Shown here: positions 17,945-34,139 of the stretch, piece after piece
Numbering within the stretch: position 1 is the stretch's first letter
Layout of the letters: each line of letters opens with the position of its first letter
Assembly: GCF_002001175.1 (NCBI RefSeq)
Contig: NZ_MUNT01000001.1
Coordinates: 1,116,001-1,180,000, forward strand
DNA length: 64,000 nt
Direction of reading: 5' to 3'
Origin: Rhodanobacter sp. C03
GTDB taxonomy: Bacteria > Pseudomonadota > Gammaproteobacteria > Xanthomonadales > Rhodanobacteraceae
Notes under the pieces: generated by a model
Databases searched by the model: none
Seen by the model: only the letters and a program-made list of their open reading frames with translations
Told to the model about the DNA's origin: nothing
Position numbers and translations under genes: made by a program

Positions 17945-18547
17945 ATGATCCGCATCTTGCTGGCTGAGGATCAGGCGATGGTGCGCGGCGCGCTCTCGGC
18001 GCTGCTCAAGCTGGAATCCGATATCGAGGTACTCGGTTCGGCCGCCGACGGTGAAATTGCGTGGCGCGAACTGCAGCGGTTGAAACCGGACGTGTTGGTT
18101 ACCGACATCGAAATGCCCGGTCTCACCGGGCTGGAACTCGCGCAACGTATCCAGCGGCACGCCATGCCGATCAAGGTCATCATCGTCACCACGTTTGCTC
18201 GCCCGGGCTTCCTGCGTCGTGCGCTCGACGCTGGCGTCAGCGGTTACCTGCTAAAGGATGCGCCTGCTGAAAATCTGGCCGAGGCATTGCGCACCGTGCA
18301 TCGTGGTGGCCGCGCGATCGATCCGCAGCTGGCGCTGGAAGCCTGGTCGGAGGCCGATCCGCTGAACGACCGTGAGCGCCAGGTATTGCGGCTGGCTGGC
18401 GAAGGCCAGTCGGCTGGTGATATCGCGACGCAGCTGAGCTTGTCGCACGGCACTGTGCGCAATTACCTGTCCGAGGCGATCGGCAAGCTCGGTGTCGCCA
18501 ACCGCATCGAGGCGTATCGACTGGCACGGCAGAAAGGCTGGTTGTAG
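17945..18547 (+). CDS. DesR-like response regulator (NarL/FixJ family)
   Basis: The protein has 200 residues from ATG 17945. The receiver domain shows AED at 7-9, phospho-acceptor D54 in VTDIEMPGLTG, a Thr in IIVTTF and K in LLKDAP. The C-terminal LuxR-type helix-turn-helix is at about 138-195 (LNDRERQVLRLAGEGQSAGD, then LSHGTVRNYLSEAIGKL). It lies 70 bp after the kinase gene. The likely target is the four-gene exporter operon itself. Confidence 0.92.
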   Translation: MIRILLAEDQAMVRGALSALLKLESDIEVLGSAADGEIAWRELQRLKPDVLVTDIEMPGLTGLELAQRIQRHAMPIKVIIVTTFARPGFLRRALDAGVSGYLLKDAPAENLAEALRTVHRGGRAIDPQLALEAWSEADPLNDRERQVLRLAGEGQSAGDIATQLSLSHGTVRNYLSEAIGKLGVANRIEAYRLARQKGWL

Positions 18548-18613
18548 GTCGTCGAGCAAGGGCTGGTCCAGTGCGGGATAATGCCCCGTTTTCACCTGCT
18601 GGCCTTGTATCCC

Positions 18614-19645
18614 TTGAAGAAGTCCGATTTCGATTTTGAACTGCCGCCCGAGCTGATCGCGCAGGCGCCACTGCCCGAGCGTTCGGCCAGCCGCATGCTG
18701 TTACTCGATGTGCCGGCGCAGTCGCGGCAGGACCGCATGTTTCGCGAGCTGCCCGACTTCCTGCGGCCGGGCGATCTGCTGGTGTTCAACGACACCCGCG
18801 TGCTGCCGGCGCGCCTGTACGGGCGCAAGATCAGCGGCGGTGTGGTGGAAATCCTGATCGAACGGGTCACCGGCGCGCACGAGGCGACCGTGCAACTCGG
18901 CGTCAGCAAGAAGCCGAAGGAAGGCGGCCGGATCGAGCTGGCCGATGGCAGCCATGCGGTGGTGCTAGGTCGCGACGAAGGTTTCTTCCGGTTGCATTTC
19001 GAGGCGCCCGAGCCACTGGAAAAGTTGTTGCTCAAGCTCGGCGAGATGCCGCTGCCGCCGTATATCGAGCGGCATGCCGATGCCAGCGATCTGGAGCGCT
19101 ACCAGACCGTGTTCGCACGCGAACCGGGTGCCGTCGCCGCGCCTACCGCTGGCCTGCATTTCGACGAGGCGATGCTGGCCACGCTGCGCGAACGCGGCGT
19201 CGATTTCGGCTACATCACCTTGCATGTCGGTGCCGGTACGTTCCAGCCGGTGCGTGCGGACGATCTGAAGGATCACCACATGCACCGCGAGTGGCTCAAC
19301 GTCGGGGCGCACCTGATCGGACAGATCCGCCGCACGCGCGCCAACGGTGGCCGGGTGATTGCCGTTGGCACCACCGTGGTGCGCGCGCTCGAGAGCGCCA
19401 GCAAGGACGGCGAGCTGCACCCGTTTGCCGGTGAGACGCAGATCTTCATCTTTCCCGGTTACCACTTCAGCAGCATCGACGGCCTGCTGACCAATTTCCA
19501 TCTGCCGCAGTCGACCCTGCTGATGCTGGTGTCGGCACTGGCCGGACGCGAGTACATGCTCGACGCGTATCGCCATGCGGTCGAGCAGGGTTACCGGTTT
19601 TTCTCCTATGGCGACGCGATGTTGATCCTGCCGCAGGGCGGCTGA
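18614..19645 (+). CDS. queA: S-adenosylmethionine:tRNA ribosyltransferase-isomerase
   Basis: QueA transfers and rearranges the ribose of SAM onto 7-aminomethyl-deazaguanine at tRNA position 34, giving epoxyqueuosine. Taken from TTG 18614 the protein has 343 residues and begins with the family's usual [10 protein letters not shown]. The frame is open to an ATG at 18581, but that ATG overlaps a GGGATAAT element that looks like a -10 box, so the TTG is preferred. Conserved parts seen: [49 protein letters not shown] and [13 protein letters not shown]. It is followed 26 bp later by tgt, the usual queuosine pair. Confidence 0.93.
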   Translation: MKKSDFDFELPPELIAQAPLPERSASRMLLLDVPAQSRQDRMFRELPDFLRPGDLLVFNDTRVLPARLYGRKISGGVVEILIERVTGAHEATVQLGVSKKPKEGGRIELADGSHAVVLGRDEGFFRLHFEAPEPLEKLLLKLGEMPLPPYIERHADASDLERYQTVFAREPGAVAAPTAGLHFDEAMLATLRERGVDFGYITLHVGAGTFQPVRADDLKDHHMHREWLNVGAHLIGQIRRTRANGGRVIAVGTTVVRALESASKDGELHPFAGETQIFIFPGYHFSSIDGLLTNFHLPQSTLLMLVSALAGREYMLDAYRHAVEQGYRFFSYGDAMLILPQGG

Positions 19646-19662
19646 GCAGCGGCAGCGGTTAA

Positions 19663-20799
<1,137 letters not shown>

Positions 20800-21121
20800 A
20801 AACACATCCCATGATCGATATGCTGGTGTAAACGACTTCGCAGGGCGGGCACTGCCCGCCGGCTCTGGATTTTTGCGCGGATGGAACAGAGCGGCGCGGA
20901 GTGCCCGCCCTACATGACTGCCGCTGCGACAGCCGGAGCGGCTCAACGGCACATGGCCGGGCTTGCAACGGGAGCGCGGCGCCCTCAATAGGGAACAGGC
21001 GCGTGATCCGAGGCGCCACGTGGTGCCGTGCACGGTGTGAGGGTGCGTGGCATAATCGACGATCTTTTATCGGGCGTTCAGCAGAAATCCCTGCTGGTGC
21101 CACAACTTGCGAGACAAACCG
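20800..21121. other. Intergenic region tgt-yajC with repeat element
   Basis: No gene is supported. The region contains the GC-rich inverted repeat described separately (20843-20910) and a CATAAT element near 21048-21054 that may be the -10 of the yajC-secDF promoter. Confidence 0.5.
20843..20910. repeat. REP-like inverted repeat
   Basis: GGGCGGGCACT (20843-20853) is repeated inverted as AGTGCCCGCCC (20900-20910). The left arm is itself part of a small palindrome (GGCGGGCA-C-TGCCCGCC). Such GGGCGGGCACTGCCCGCC units are typical dispersed extragenic elements in Xanthomonadales genomes. Confidence 0.6.
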
Positions 21122-21454
21122 ATGAGTTTTCCGATCTCCCCCGTGATCGCCCAGGCTGCCGCGGCGCAGCCCGCCGGTGGCGGCATGTCCATGATCATCA
21201 TGATGGTGGTGCTGTTCGGCCTGATGTATTTCATGATGATTCGTCCGCAGATGAAGCGCCAGAAAGAGCATCGTGCGCTGATCTCCGGCCTGGCCAAGGG
21301 CGACGAAGTGGTCACCAACGGCGGCATTGCCGGCCGCGTAGACGAGGTGGGCGAGACCTTCATCACGGTCGAGATCGCCGCCAACGTGAAGGTCAAGGTG
21401 CAGAAGGGCGCGGTTTCGCAGGTGTTGCCCAAGGGCTCGCTGAAGTCTGTCTGA
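21122..21454 (+). CDS. yajC: Preprotein translocase accessory subunit YajC
   Basis: The protein has 110 residues: one membrane helix (MIIMMVVLFGLMYFMMI, about 22-38) followed by the conserved RPQMKRQKEHRALISGLAKGDEV and GG.A/G.V segments. YajC joins SecD and SecF in the inner membrane next to SecYEG. The start ATG 21122 is chosen to match the family; five more residues are possible from 21107. It begins the yajC-secD-secF operon. Confidence 0.93.
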   Translation: MSFPISPVIAQAAAAQPAGGGMSMIIMMVVLFGLMYFMMIRPQMKRQKEHRALISGLAKGDEVVTNGGIAGRVDEVGETFITVEIAANVKVKVQKGAVSQVLPKGSLKSV

Positions 21455-21557
21455 TCGGCGGCTTCGAGGCGCCGCCCGGCGGCTGCCTGTCACGCGATTA
21501 TTCCTCGATTGTTGCTACCGCCGCGGGTTGTTGCCGCGGCTTTGATGGATTCAGGGC

Positions 21558-23441
21558 ATGAGTGATTTTCCCCGCTGGAAGTACGCGCTGGTCGCGCTGG
21601 TGATGCTGTTTGGCGTCATCTATGCGCTGCCTAATGCATTCAAGCCATTGTCTGCGGTACAGGTCACCGCCAACCGTGATGCTCCGCCGATCGACGCGTC
21701 GGTGCAGCAGAAAGCGACGGCCGCACTGGCCGCACAGCACATCACGGTTGGCGAAGTGAGTGTGCAGGGCGATCATCTGCTGGCGACGTTCGCCAATACC
21801 GATGTGCAGAAGAGCGGTGCCGATGCGATCAAGGCGGCCCTGGGCGACGGCTACACGGTTGCGTTCAAGCTGCAATCCACCGTGCCGGGCTGGCTGACTG
21901 CGATCGGCGCGCGTGCGATGCCGCTCGGCCTCGATCTGCAGGGCGGCGTGCATTTCCTGATGCAGGTCGATGAGAACGATGTCATCGACAAGCAGGAAAA
22001 CAGCTACGCGGACGATATCCGTGGCCTGCTGCGCGACAAGAACATCCGTTACGAGTCGGTGGCGCGCAACACCGTGCGCGGTCAGGGCATCGCGGTGATC
22101 CTGCGTTCGGCCGACGATCGCACCAAGGCATCGGACGCGATCGCCAACGAATACACCGACCTGCTGGTCGCCGACGGCCCCAGCACCGGTGACCGCTTCG
22201 TGCTCAATGCCACGGTCAAGCCGGACAAGCTGCGCGAGCTGTCGCGCAACACGATCACGCAGAACCTGGGCACGCTGCGCAACCGCATCAATGCACTGGG
22301 TGTTTCCGAGCCGCTGATCCAGCAGCAGGGCGACAGCCGCATCGTGGTCGAACTGGCCGGCGTGCAGGATCCGGCCGAGGCGAAGAAGCTGATCGGCGCC
22401 ACGGCCACCCTGCAGTATCGTGCCGGCATCGGTTATGCCGGCGACCAGGCGGCACAGGACGCAGCCCGTACCGGCAACATTCCGCCGGATGCCAATCTCT
22501 ACTACATGCGCGGCAGCCACCAGCCGGTGCTGGTCAGCAAACAGATCATCGTGACTGGCAATGAGCTGGTGGATGCGGTTTCGGGTACCGACACGCAGTC
22601 CGGCACGCCGATGGTCAGTGTCACTCTGAACGCCACCGGCGCGAAGAAGATGGGCGACTTCACCAACGCCAACATCCAGAAACCGATGGCGGTGGTGTAC
22701 GTGGAGCGCGTGACCGAAACCAAGATGGTCGACGGCAAGGAAGTGCGTACGCCGAAGATCACCGAATCGGTGATCAACGACGCCACTATCCAGGGCGCTT
22801 TCAGCAAGCAGTTCCAGACCACCGGTCTGGGCAGCCAGAAGGAGGCCTCCGACCTGGCGCTGCTGCTCAAGGGCGGCGCGCTGGCCGCGCCGGTCGACAT
22901 CGTCGAAGAGCGCGTGATCGGTGCCAGCTTGGGCCAGGACAATATCGACCAGGGTTTCAAGGCGGTGCTGCTCGGTCTGGCGCTGGTACTGCTGGCGGCG
23001 GCGATCTACTACAAGCTGTTCGGCCTGGTTGCCGATATCGCGCTGTTCTTCAACCTGGTGATCCTGCTGGCGGTGATGTCGCTGATCGGCGTCACCCTGA
23101 CCATGCCAGGCGTCGCCGGCATCGTGCTGACCCTGGGCATGGCGATCGACGCGAACGTGCTGATCTGCGAACGCGTGCGTGAGGAATTGCGCAACGGTTC
23201 CACACCGCACGCATCGATCCGTGCCGGTTACGAGAAAGCCTGGTCGACCATTCTGGACGCCAACGTCACCCACCTGATCGCTGCGCTGGCGCTGACCACG
23301 ATGGGGACCGGCGCGATCAAGGGCTTCGGCGTGACGCTGATGATCGGCATCCTGACCTCGTTGTTCACCTCGGTGACGCTGACTCACGCGTTCACCGCGC
23401 TGATCCACGGCCACCGCAAGCTCAAGACGCTGTCGGTCTAA
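21558..23441 (+). CDS. secD: Protein translocase subunit SecD
   Basis: The protein has 627 residues. It uses the proton-motive force to pull exported proteins through SecYEG. It has an N-terminal helix, a large periplasmic domain with the hallmark LGLDLQGGVHFLMQVD, the RNRINALGVSEPLIQQQG stretch, and five C-terminal helices including GMAIDANVLICERVREE. Full length, next to yajC and secF. Confidence 0.97.
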   Translation: MSDFPRWKYALVALVMLFGVIYALPNAFKPLSAVQVTANRDAPPIDASVQQKATAALAAQHITVGEVSVQGDHLLATFANTDVQKSGADAIKAALGDGYTVAFKLQSTVPGWLTAIGARAMPLGLDLQGGVHFLMQVDENDVIDKQENSYADDIRGLLRDKNIRYESVARNTVRGQGIAVILRSADDRTKASDAIANEYTDLLVADGPSTGDRFVLNATVKPDKLRELSRNTITQNLGTLRNRINALGVSEPLIQQQGDSRIVVELAGVQDPAEAKKLIGATATLQYRAGIGYAGDQAAQDAARTGNIPPDANLYYMRGSHQPVLVSKQIIVTGNELVDAVSGTDTQSGTPMVSVTLNATGAKKMGDFTNANIQKPMAVVYVERVTETKMVDGKEVRTPKITESVINDATIQGAFSKQFQTTGLGSQKEASDLALLLKGGALAAPVDIVEERVIGASLGQDNIDQGFKAVLLGLALVLLAAAIYYKLFGLVADIALFFNLVILLAVMSLIGVTLTMPGVAGIVLTLGMAIDANVLICERVREELRNGSTPHASIRAGYEKAWSTILDANVTHLIAALALTTMGTGAIKGFGVTLMIGILTSLFTSVTLTHAFTALIHGHRKLKTLSV

Positions 23442-23450
23442 GGAACCACC

Positions 23451-24413
23451 ATGGAAATTTTCAATCACGACAGCAATATCCCGTTCCTGGGCATGCGCAA
23501 GTACAGCATCGCCATCGCGCTTGCGCTGATGATCGCCTCGATCGTGCTGATCGCGACCAAGGGCCTCAACTATGGCCTGGACTTCACCGGCGGCGTCTCG
23601 ATGGTGGTCGACTACGACCAGTCGGTGCAGATTGCCGACGTGCGCGATGCACTGGCCAAGGGCGGCCTCGACCATGCCGTGGTGCAGACGCTCGGCGGCA
23701 CCCGCGAGGTTTCGATCCGCATGCAGCCGAAGGATGACCCGGGCGCGGTGGCAGCCGATGGCAAGGTCAATCTCGATCGCATTGCCGCTGATGTCACCAA
23801 GATGCTGCAGGCGGCGCGTCCGGACGCGAAGCTGAAGAGCCGCGATTACGTGGGCTCGGAAGTGGGTTCGGAATTGCGCAGTGACGGCACCGTCGCTGCG
23901 GTGTTCGTGATCCTCGGCATCATGGCCTATCTGTGGATCCGCTTCGAACGTCGCTTCGCGATCGCCGCGGTGGCCACCGAGATCCACGACGTGCTGGTGA
24001 CCCTGGGCATCCTGGCGCTGGTGCAGCGCGAGTTCGACATGACCGTGCTGGCCTCGGTGCTGGCCGTGATCGGCTACTCGATCAACGACAAGGTGGTGGT
24101 GTTCGACCGTATCCGTGAACTGTTCCGCCTCGCGCGCAAGGCCGAGCCGGAGGAGATCCTCAACCGTTCGATCAACAACACGCTGTCGCGAACCATCATC
24201 ACCTCGCTGTTCACGGCGATCACCATGGGTGCGTTGTACTTCTTCGGTGGGCCGGCCGTACACGGTTTCGCCATCACCATGCTGATCGGCATCGTGGTCG
24301 GCACGCTGTCCTCGATCTTCGTGGCCAGCCCGATCCTGTTGTGGCTGGGTGTGTCGAAGAAGGATCTGATGCCGGTTACCAAGGAAAATCCGGAGCTGGC
24401 GCGGCGTCCCTGA
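23451..24413 (+). CDS. secF: Protein translocase subunit SecF
   Basis: The protein has 320 residues, beginning 9 bp after the secD stop. It has the SecF signature LNYGLDFTGGVSMVVDY, periplasmic domain P1, and five helices with IGYSINDKVVVFDRIRE and NNTLSRTIITS. It works as a heterodimer with SecD in the inner membrane. Confidence 0.97.
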   Translation: MEIFNHDSNIPFLGMRKYSIAIALALMIASIVLIATKGLNYGLDFTGGVSMVVDYDQSVQIADVRDALAKGGLDHAVVQTLGGTREVSIRMQPKDDPGAVAADGKVNLDRIAADVTKMLQAARPDAKLKSRDYVGSEVGSELRSDGTVAAVFVILGIMAYLWIRFERRFAIAAVATEIHDVLVTLGILALVQREFDMTVLASVLAVIGYSINDKVVVFDRIRELFRLARKAEPEEILNRSINNTLSRTIITSLFTAITMGALYFFGGPAVHGFAITMLIGIVVGTLSSIFVASPILLWLGVSKKDLMPVTKENPELARRP

Positions 24414-24448
24414 AGACACGATCGCTCGTGTAGCGAGTGATTCCTCTT

Positions 24449-24484
24449 CCTTCCCCTGCTTGCGGGGGAAGGTGCCCGAAGGGC
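24449..24484. repeat. Dispersed hairpin repeat (CCTTCCCC type)
   Basis: CCTTCCCC (24449-24456) pairs with GGGGAAGG (24465-24472), followed at once by a second small hairpin GCCC-GAA-GGGC (24474-24484). This double-hairpin string is a common intergenic repeat in related genomes. A decayed similar unit lies before sufS near 32811-32832. Confidence 0.5.
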
Positions 24485-24510
24485 AGAGGGGGAAGCCGCA
24501 TCAGAAGTAG

Positions 24511-24540
24511 AAACGGCCCGGTTTGTACCGGGCCGTTTTC
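24511..24540. terminator. Bidirectional terminator between secF and murU
   Basis: AAACGGCCCGG pairs with CCGGGCCGTTT around a 6-base loop, with A's on one side and T's on the other. It lies between the converging secF and murU genes. Confidence 0.85.
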
Positions 24541-24555
24541 GTTGGCGCGTAAGCG

Positions 24556-26330
<1,775 letters not shown>

Positions 26331-26401
26331 GAAGTAAGTCGCTGGATAAACGCGAGCAGCTTAGAGCCTGCGCGCGCCGAACGCACCGTTGACTGCCTTG
26401 C

Positions 26402-28076
<1,675 letters not shown>

Positions 28077-28088
28077 TTATTGCGATGC

Positions 28089-28104
28089 AGCACGATGCAT
28101 GCCA
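28089..28104 (-). promoter_or_regulatory. Sigma-54 (RpoN) promoter of glnK-amtB
   Basis: On the minus strand TGGCATGCATCGTGCT fits the -24/-12 consensus TGGCACG-N4-TTGCW, with GG and GC exactly ten bases apart. The -12 element lies about 38 bases upstream of the glnK ATG. This fits nitrogen control by NtrC, as in other proteobacteria; no clear NtrC box was identified. Confidence 0.75.
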
Positions 28105-28225
28105 TCGCATCAGGGACAGACATGACTCATGATTTCAGTGGCTTGCATCGTGGTGATCGGGAGTGATGCACGATAAGCGGGCGATGCTCAAAGAGTATTG
28201 CCCGATCTTGGTGCGTTCAGTCGAA

Positions 28226-28254
28226 TTGACCGCGCCGCGTCAAATCAGTACCAT
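28226..28254 (+). promoter_or_regulatory. Sigma-70 promoter of the suf operon
   Basis: TTGACC (28226-28231), a 17-base spacer and TACCAT (28249-28254) form a good promoter 40 bases before the sufR start. The stretch from CAGTACCA to TTTTAGT overlaps the -10 and may be the Rrf2 regulator's own site, as is usual for IscR/SufR autoregulation. Confidence 0.6.
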
Positions 28255-28293
28255 TTTAGTCCCGATTCAAGCCGCCCAAGCCCGAGCGCATCC

Positions 28294-28763
28294 ATGCTCC
28301 GCGTCAGCCGACTCACCGATTACGCCACCGTGGTGATGACCTGCATCGCCGCGCATCCGGATGACGTGCTCAGCACGGTGCAGATCGCCGACGAGACGCA
28401 TCTGGAATTGCCGACGGTGAGCAAGTTGCTGAAGGCGCTAAGTCACGCCGCGCTGGTCGAGTCGTTCCGCGGCGTCAACGGCGGTTACCGGCTGGCCCGG
28501 CCGGCCAGCGAAATTTCACTGGCCGAAATTGTCGAGGCATTGGAAGGCCCGATCGGCATGACCGAGTGCAGCGCAGGCGAGGGCCAGTGCGATCGCGAAT
28601 CGCAGTGCGGCGTGCGCGGCAGCTGGCAGCGGATCAACAGCGTGCTGGACCAAACCCTGCGTGCGGTCAGCCTTGCCGAAATGCTCAAGCCGTTGCCACC
28701 CGCTGTATCGAGTCAGGGCCGAAAGATTGCGGTCACCGTGAAAACCGGCGAGGCCACCACCGA

Positions 28764-28767
<4 letters not shown>
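28294..28767 (+). CDS. Rrf2-family SUF system transcriptional regulator
   Basis: The protein has 157 residues from ATG 28294. It has a winged helix domain ([33 protein letters not shown]) and a cysteine loop with C92, C99 and C105. The first spacing (six residues) differs from IscR (five), as in the Xanthomonas-type SUF regulators. It probably senses Fe-S cluster supply and represses the operon it heads. The sufB start overlaps its stop as ATGA. Confidence 0.9.
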
Positions 28768-30238
<1,471 letters not shown>

Positions 30239-30242
<4 letters not shown>

Positions 30243-30741
30243 GATGGTTCCTTCAGTTTCTGCTGTGCACGGTGTGTGCAAGTCTCGCCGGATGTGTGCC
30301 CTGGCCTCATCGCTATCTGACTGCACCACGGATAAGCGGGACAGTCACGAGGGCAGGGCAGCCGGTAGCCGGTGCGCATGTACAACTTGCCGACGTGATG
30401 GATGAATCAGGTGAGATCACTCCCGCAGCTAGGAAGCAGGAGGTCGTCACAGACGCACAGGGTCGTTTCACGGTGGGGCCGATTCGCCGGTTTTCCTGGA
30501 CTGCAGTCGTACCGCTATTTCCCATGGAAAAAACTGTTCCATGGGGCCTTCGGTTATCGACTTCCGCGCAGCCTTGGCATCCTGGCTGGCTGTCGGATCA
30601 CTCACTGTTCGGTTACGTACTGAAAGCTCCCATCGTCGCCACGTGTGATTTGAATGCGGCAAGCAAGTCCAGTGTCATCGCGGGCGACAAATCTCTGGTG
30701 GGCAACGGACCTTGCGACCTGTCGGTCGCGGAATCAAAGAA

Positions 30742-30745
<4 letters not shown>
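30239..30745 (+). CDS. Lipoprotein of unknown function embedded in the suf operon
   Basis: The protein has 168 residues. It has a short signal peptide with lipobox LAGC (lipidated Cys19), then a beta-sandwich-like segment [19 protein letters not shown]...[12 protein letters not shown] typical of carboxypeptidase-regulatory or transthyretin-like domains, and a region with aromatic residues to about 125. The gene overlaps sufB by ATGA (30239-30242) and sufC by ATGA (30742-30745), so it is built into the translational chain. Its base composition is lower in GC than sufB and sufC, which suggests insertion. Fe-S assembly is cytoplasmic, so an exported lipoprotein has no obvious role there. Family not identified. 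Confidence 0.82.
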
Positions 30746-31496
<751 letters not shown>

Positions 31497-31500
<4 letters not shown>

Positions 31501-32801
31501 GCCAGCCGGCGTCGCTGCCGTTGGTCGAGTCCCTGCTCGATGCACCGTTGCCGATCAGCGGCATCGCGTGGCTGGATGCGGCACGGCAGGAGAATCGCGC
31601 GGCGTTTGCCGCCAGCGGGCTGCCCGATACGCGGGTGGAAGCGTGGAAATACACCGCGTTGCGTGCGCTCGGCCAGCGCCGCTTTGCCCGAGGCGATGCT
31701 GCTGCTGCGTCGCGTGCGGTGGATGCGTCGACGCTCAAGCTGCCCAGTGCCGATGGGCCGCGACTGGTGTTCGTCAACGGTGTGTTCCGTGCCGATCTGT
31801 CGGCACTCGATGCGCTGCCGGCCGGACTGATCCTGCAGCCGTTGTCGCAGGCGTTGCTCGGCGATGCAGAGCCATTGCGCTTCGTACTCTCGCGTTATTA
31901 CCGCGAGGCGGGCGATGCATTTGCCCGGATCAACGCCGCCAGCGCCACCGATGGTGTGGTGCTGCGCGTTGCTGCCGGCGTGAAGATCTCAGCGCCGGTG
32001 CAGCTGGTGTTCGTCGGTGCGGCTACCGACGTCGAACTCGCCTGGCACCTGCGCAACGTGATCGAGCTGGGCGAAGGTGCCGAGCTGAGCCTGATCGAGC
32101 AACATGTTTCCGATACCGAGCCGGCGCAGCTGGCCACCGTGGTCAGCGACATCGAACTGCGCGAAGGGGCTCAACTGCACCATACCGTGCTGCAGAACGT
32201 CGCGGTCGCGACCAGCCTGATTCGTCGCAGCAGCGTGCGCCTGCACGCGCGGGCCCACGCGGTGCTGCATGTGCTGGAGCTCGGTGGCGCGCTGGTGCGT
32301 CACGACCTGCGCGCCGAGCTGATCGGCGACGGCGCACGCTTCGATACCCGCGGCGTATTCATGCCGCACGGTCGTCAGCATATCGACACCCAGCTGGCGA
32401 TCCGTCATCAGGCGTTGAACACCACCTCCACCTCGACCTGGCGCGGTGTCGCCAACGACCGCGCGCGCGGCGTGTTCCGCGGTGCGATCGTGGTGGCGCC
32501 GGGTGCCGACGGCAGCGACGCCAGCCTCAGCAACAAGAACCTGCTGCTGTCACCGGGCGCCGAGATCGACACCAAGCCGGAGCTGGAGATCTACGCCGAT
32601 GAGGTGAAGGCGGCACACGGCGCCACCGTCGGTCAGCTCGACGAACGCTCGCTGTTCTACCTGCGCTCGCGCGGTATTCCGCTGGCGGAAGCGCGTGCGC
32701 TGCTCACAGCCGCGTTCTGTCGAGCGGTGCTGGATGATCTGCCGAACGAGGCATTGCGCGAGCATCTGTCGGCGTTGCTGGTCGCACAGTTACCCGCGTG
32801 A
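31497..32801 (+). CDS. sufD: Fe-S cluster assembly protein SufD
   Basis: The protein has 434 residues and pairs with SufB. Conserved parts: the N-terminal EAWKYTALRAL, the beta-helix ending with GRQHIDTQLAIRHQALNTTS, GVFRGAIVV, SNKNLLLSPGAEIDTKPELEI and YLRSRGIPLAEARALL. It overlaps sufC by 4 bp. Confidence 0.95.
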
Positions 32802-32855
32802 TCTTTTCTTCTTTCCCTGCAAAAGGGGAAGGAGCCAATTACGGAAACGTCGAAG

Positions 32856-34103
32856 ATGACCGCACCACACACCAGCACCCCCACGGTCTTCGACGTCCAG
32901 CGCATCCGCGCGGATTTCCCGCTGCTTGCACGCAGCGTGCACGGCAAGCCGCTGGTGTATCTCGACAACGCCAACACCAGCCAGAAGCCGGTGTCGGTGA
33001 TCGAGGCGGTGAACACACACTACCGCGAGCACAACGCGAACGTGTCGCGTGCGGTGCACCAGCTCGGCGAGGAAGCCACCGCGGCCTACGAAGGCTCGCG
33101 CGACAAGCTGGCGCGTTTCATCAACGCGACGTCGCGCAACGAAGTGATCCTCACTTCCGGCACCACCCAGGCGATCAACCTGGTCGCCTACAGTTATGCG
33201 CTGCCGCGGCTCAAGCCCGGCGATGCGATCCTCACCACGGTGATGGAACACCACGCCAACATCGTGCCGTGGCAGCTGGTCGCCGCACGCAGTGGCGCTA
33301 CGGTCAAGGCCGCGCCGATCGACGAGCGCGGCGAATTGATCGTCGAGAAGTACATCGAGATGCTGACGCCGGAAGTGAAGCTGGCCTGCGTCACCCATGT
33401 CTCGAACGTGCTTGGCACAGTCAACCCGGTGCGCGAGATTGCGCGTGAATGCAAAAAGCGCGGTATCGCATTGCTGGTCGACGGCTCGCAGGCAGTGCCG
33501 CATCGGCCGGTCGACGTGCAGGCGCTGGGCTGCGACTTCTACGCGATCACCGGGCACAAGATGCTTGGCCCGACCGGTACCGGCGCGCTGTGGGCGAAGC
33601 GCGAACACCTGGAGTCGATGCCGCCGTTTTTCGGCGGCGGCGAAATGATCCGCGAGGTGCGTTTCAGCGGGACCACGTTCGCCGCCCCACCGCACAAGTT
33701 CGAGGCCGGCACGCCGAACATCGCCGGCTTCGTCGGTTTGGCGGCGGCGATCGAGTACTACCAGTCGATGGGTTTCGAAGCGATCCACGCGTGGGAGCAG
33801 AACCTGCTGGCCTATGCCACCGAACGCCTGCGCGAGATTCCCGGCCTGCGCATCTTCGGCGAGGCGAAGGAAAAGGAGCCGGTGATTTCGTTCCTGCTGG
33901 AGGGCGCGCAGGCCACCGACATGGCGACTCTGCTCGACCTGCAGGGCATTGCCGTGCGCTCGGGTCACCATTGTGCGCATCCGCTGATGCAGTTCTACGG
34001 GGTGCCCGCCACGCTGCGCGCCTCGCTGGCGTTCTACAACACGCGTGAGGAGATCGACGCGTTCATCGTCGCCTTGCTCAAGGTACGCAAGCTGCTGATG
34101 TAA
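32856..34103 (+). CDS. sufS: Cysteine desulfurase SufS
   Basis: The protein has 415 residues. The PLP enzyme takes sulfur from cysteine for SufBCD. PLP-binding lysine K235 in ITGHKMLGPTG and catalytic C373 in RSGHHCAHPLM are seen; the longer loop around the Cys is of the SufS (group II) type. It begins 54 bp after sufD, with a small hairpin repeat in the gap. No sufE, sufU or sufA gene follows; the next gene is on the other strand. Confidence 0.96.
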   Translation: MTAPHTSTPTVFDVQRIRADFPLLARSVHGKPLVYLDNANTSQKPVSVIEAVNTHYREHNANVSRAVHQLGEEATAAYEGSRDKLARFINATSRNEVILTSGTTQAINLVAYSYALPRLKPGDAILTTVMEHHANIVPWQLVAARSGATVKAAPIDERGELIVEKYIEMLTPEVKLACVTHVSNVLGTVNPVREIARECKKRGIALLVDGSQAVPHRPVDVQALGCDFYAITGHKMLGPTGTGALWAKREHLESMPPFFGGGEMIREVRFSGTTFAAPPHKFEAGTPNIAGFVGLAAAIEYYQSMGFEAIHAWEQNLLAYATERLREIPGLRIFGEAKEKEPVISFLLEGAQATDMATLLDLQGIAVRSGHHCAHPLMQFYGVPATLRASLAFYNTREEIDAFIVALLKVRKLLM

Positions 34104-34139
34104 GGCTGTCGTCGGATGTCGATTCGGCGATATTTTCCT

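Noticed and set aside
21498..24419. 973-codon open frame on the minus strand
   Set aside because: It lies opposite secD-secF and reads as Gln/His/Arg-rich low-complexity sequence typical of antisense frames in high-GC DNA.
28105..28290. NtrC binding site upstream of the sigma-54 promoter
   Set aside because: TGCATC...GATGCA is symmetric, but the spacing does not fit the NtrC consensus.
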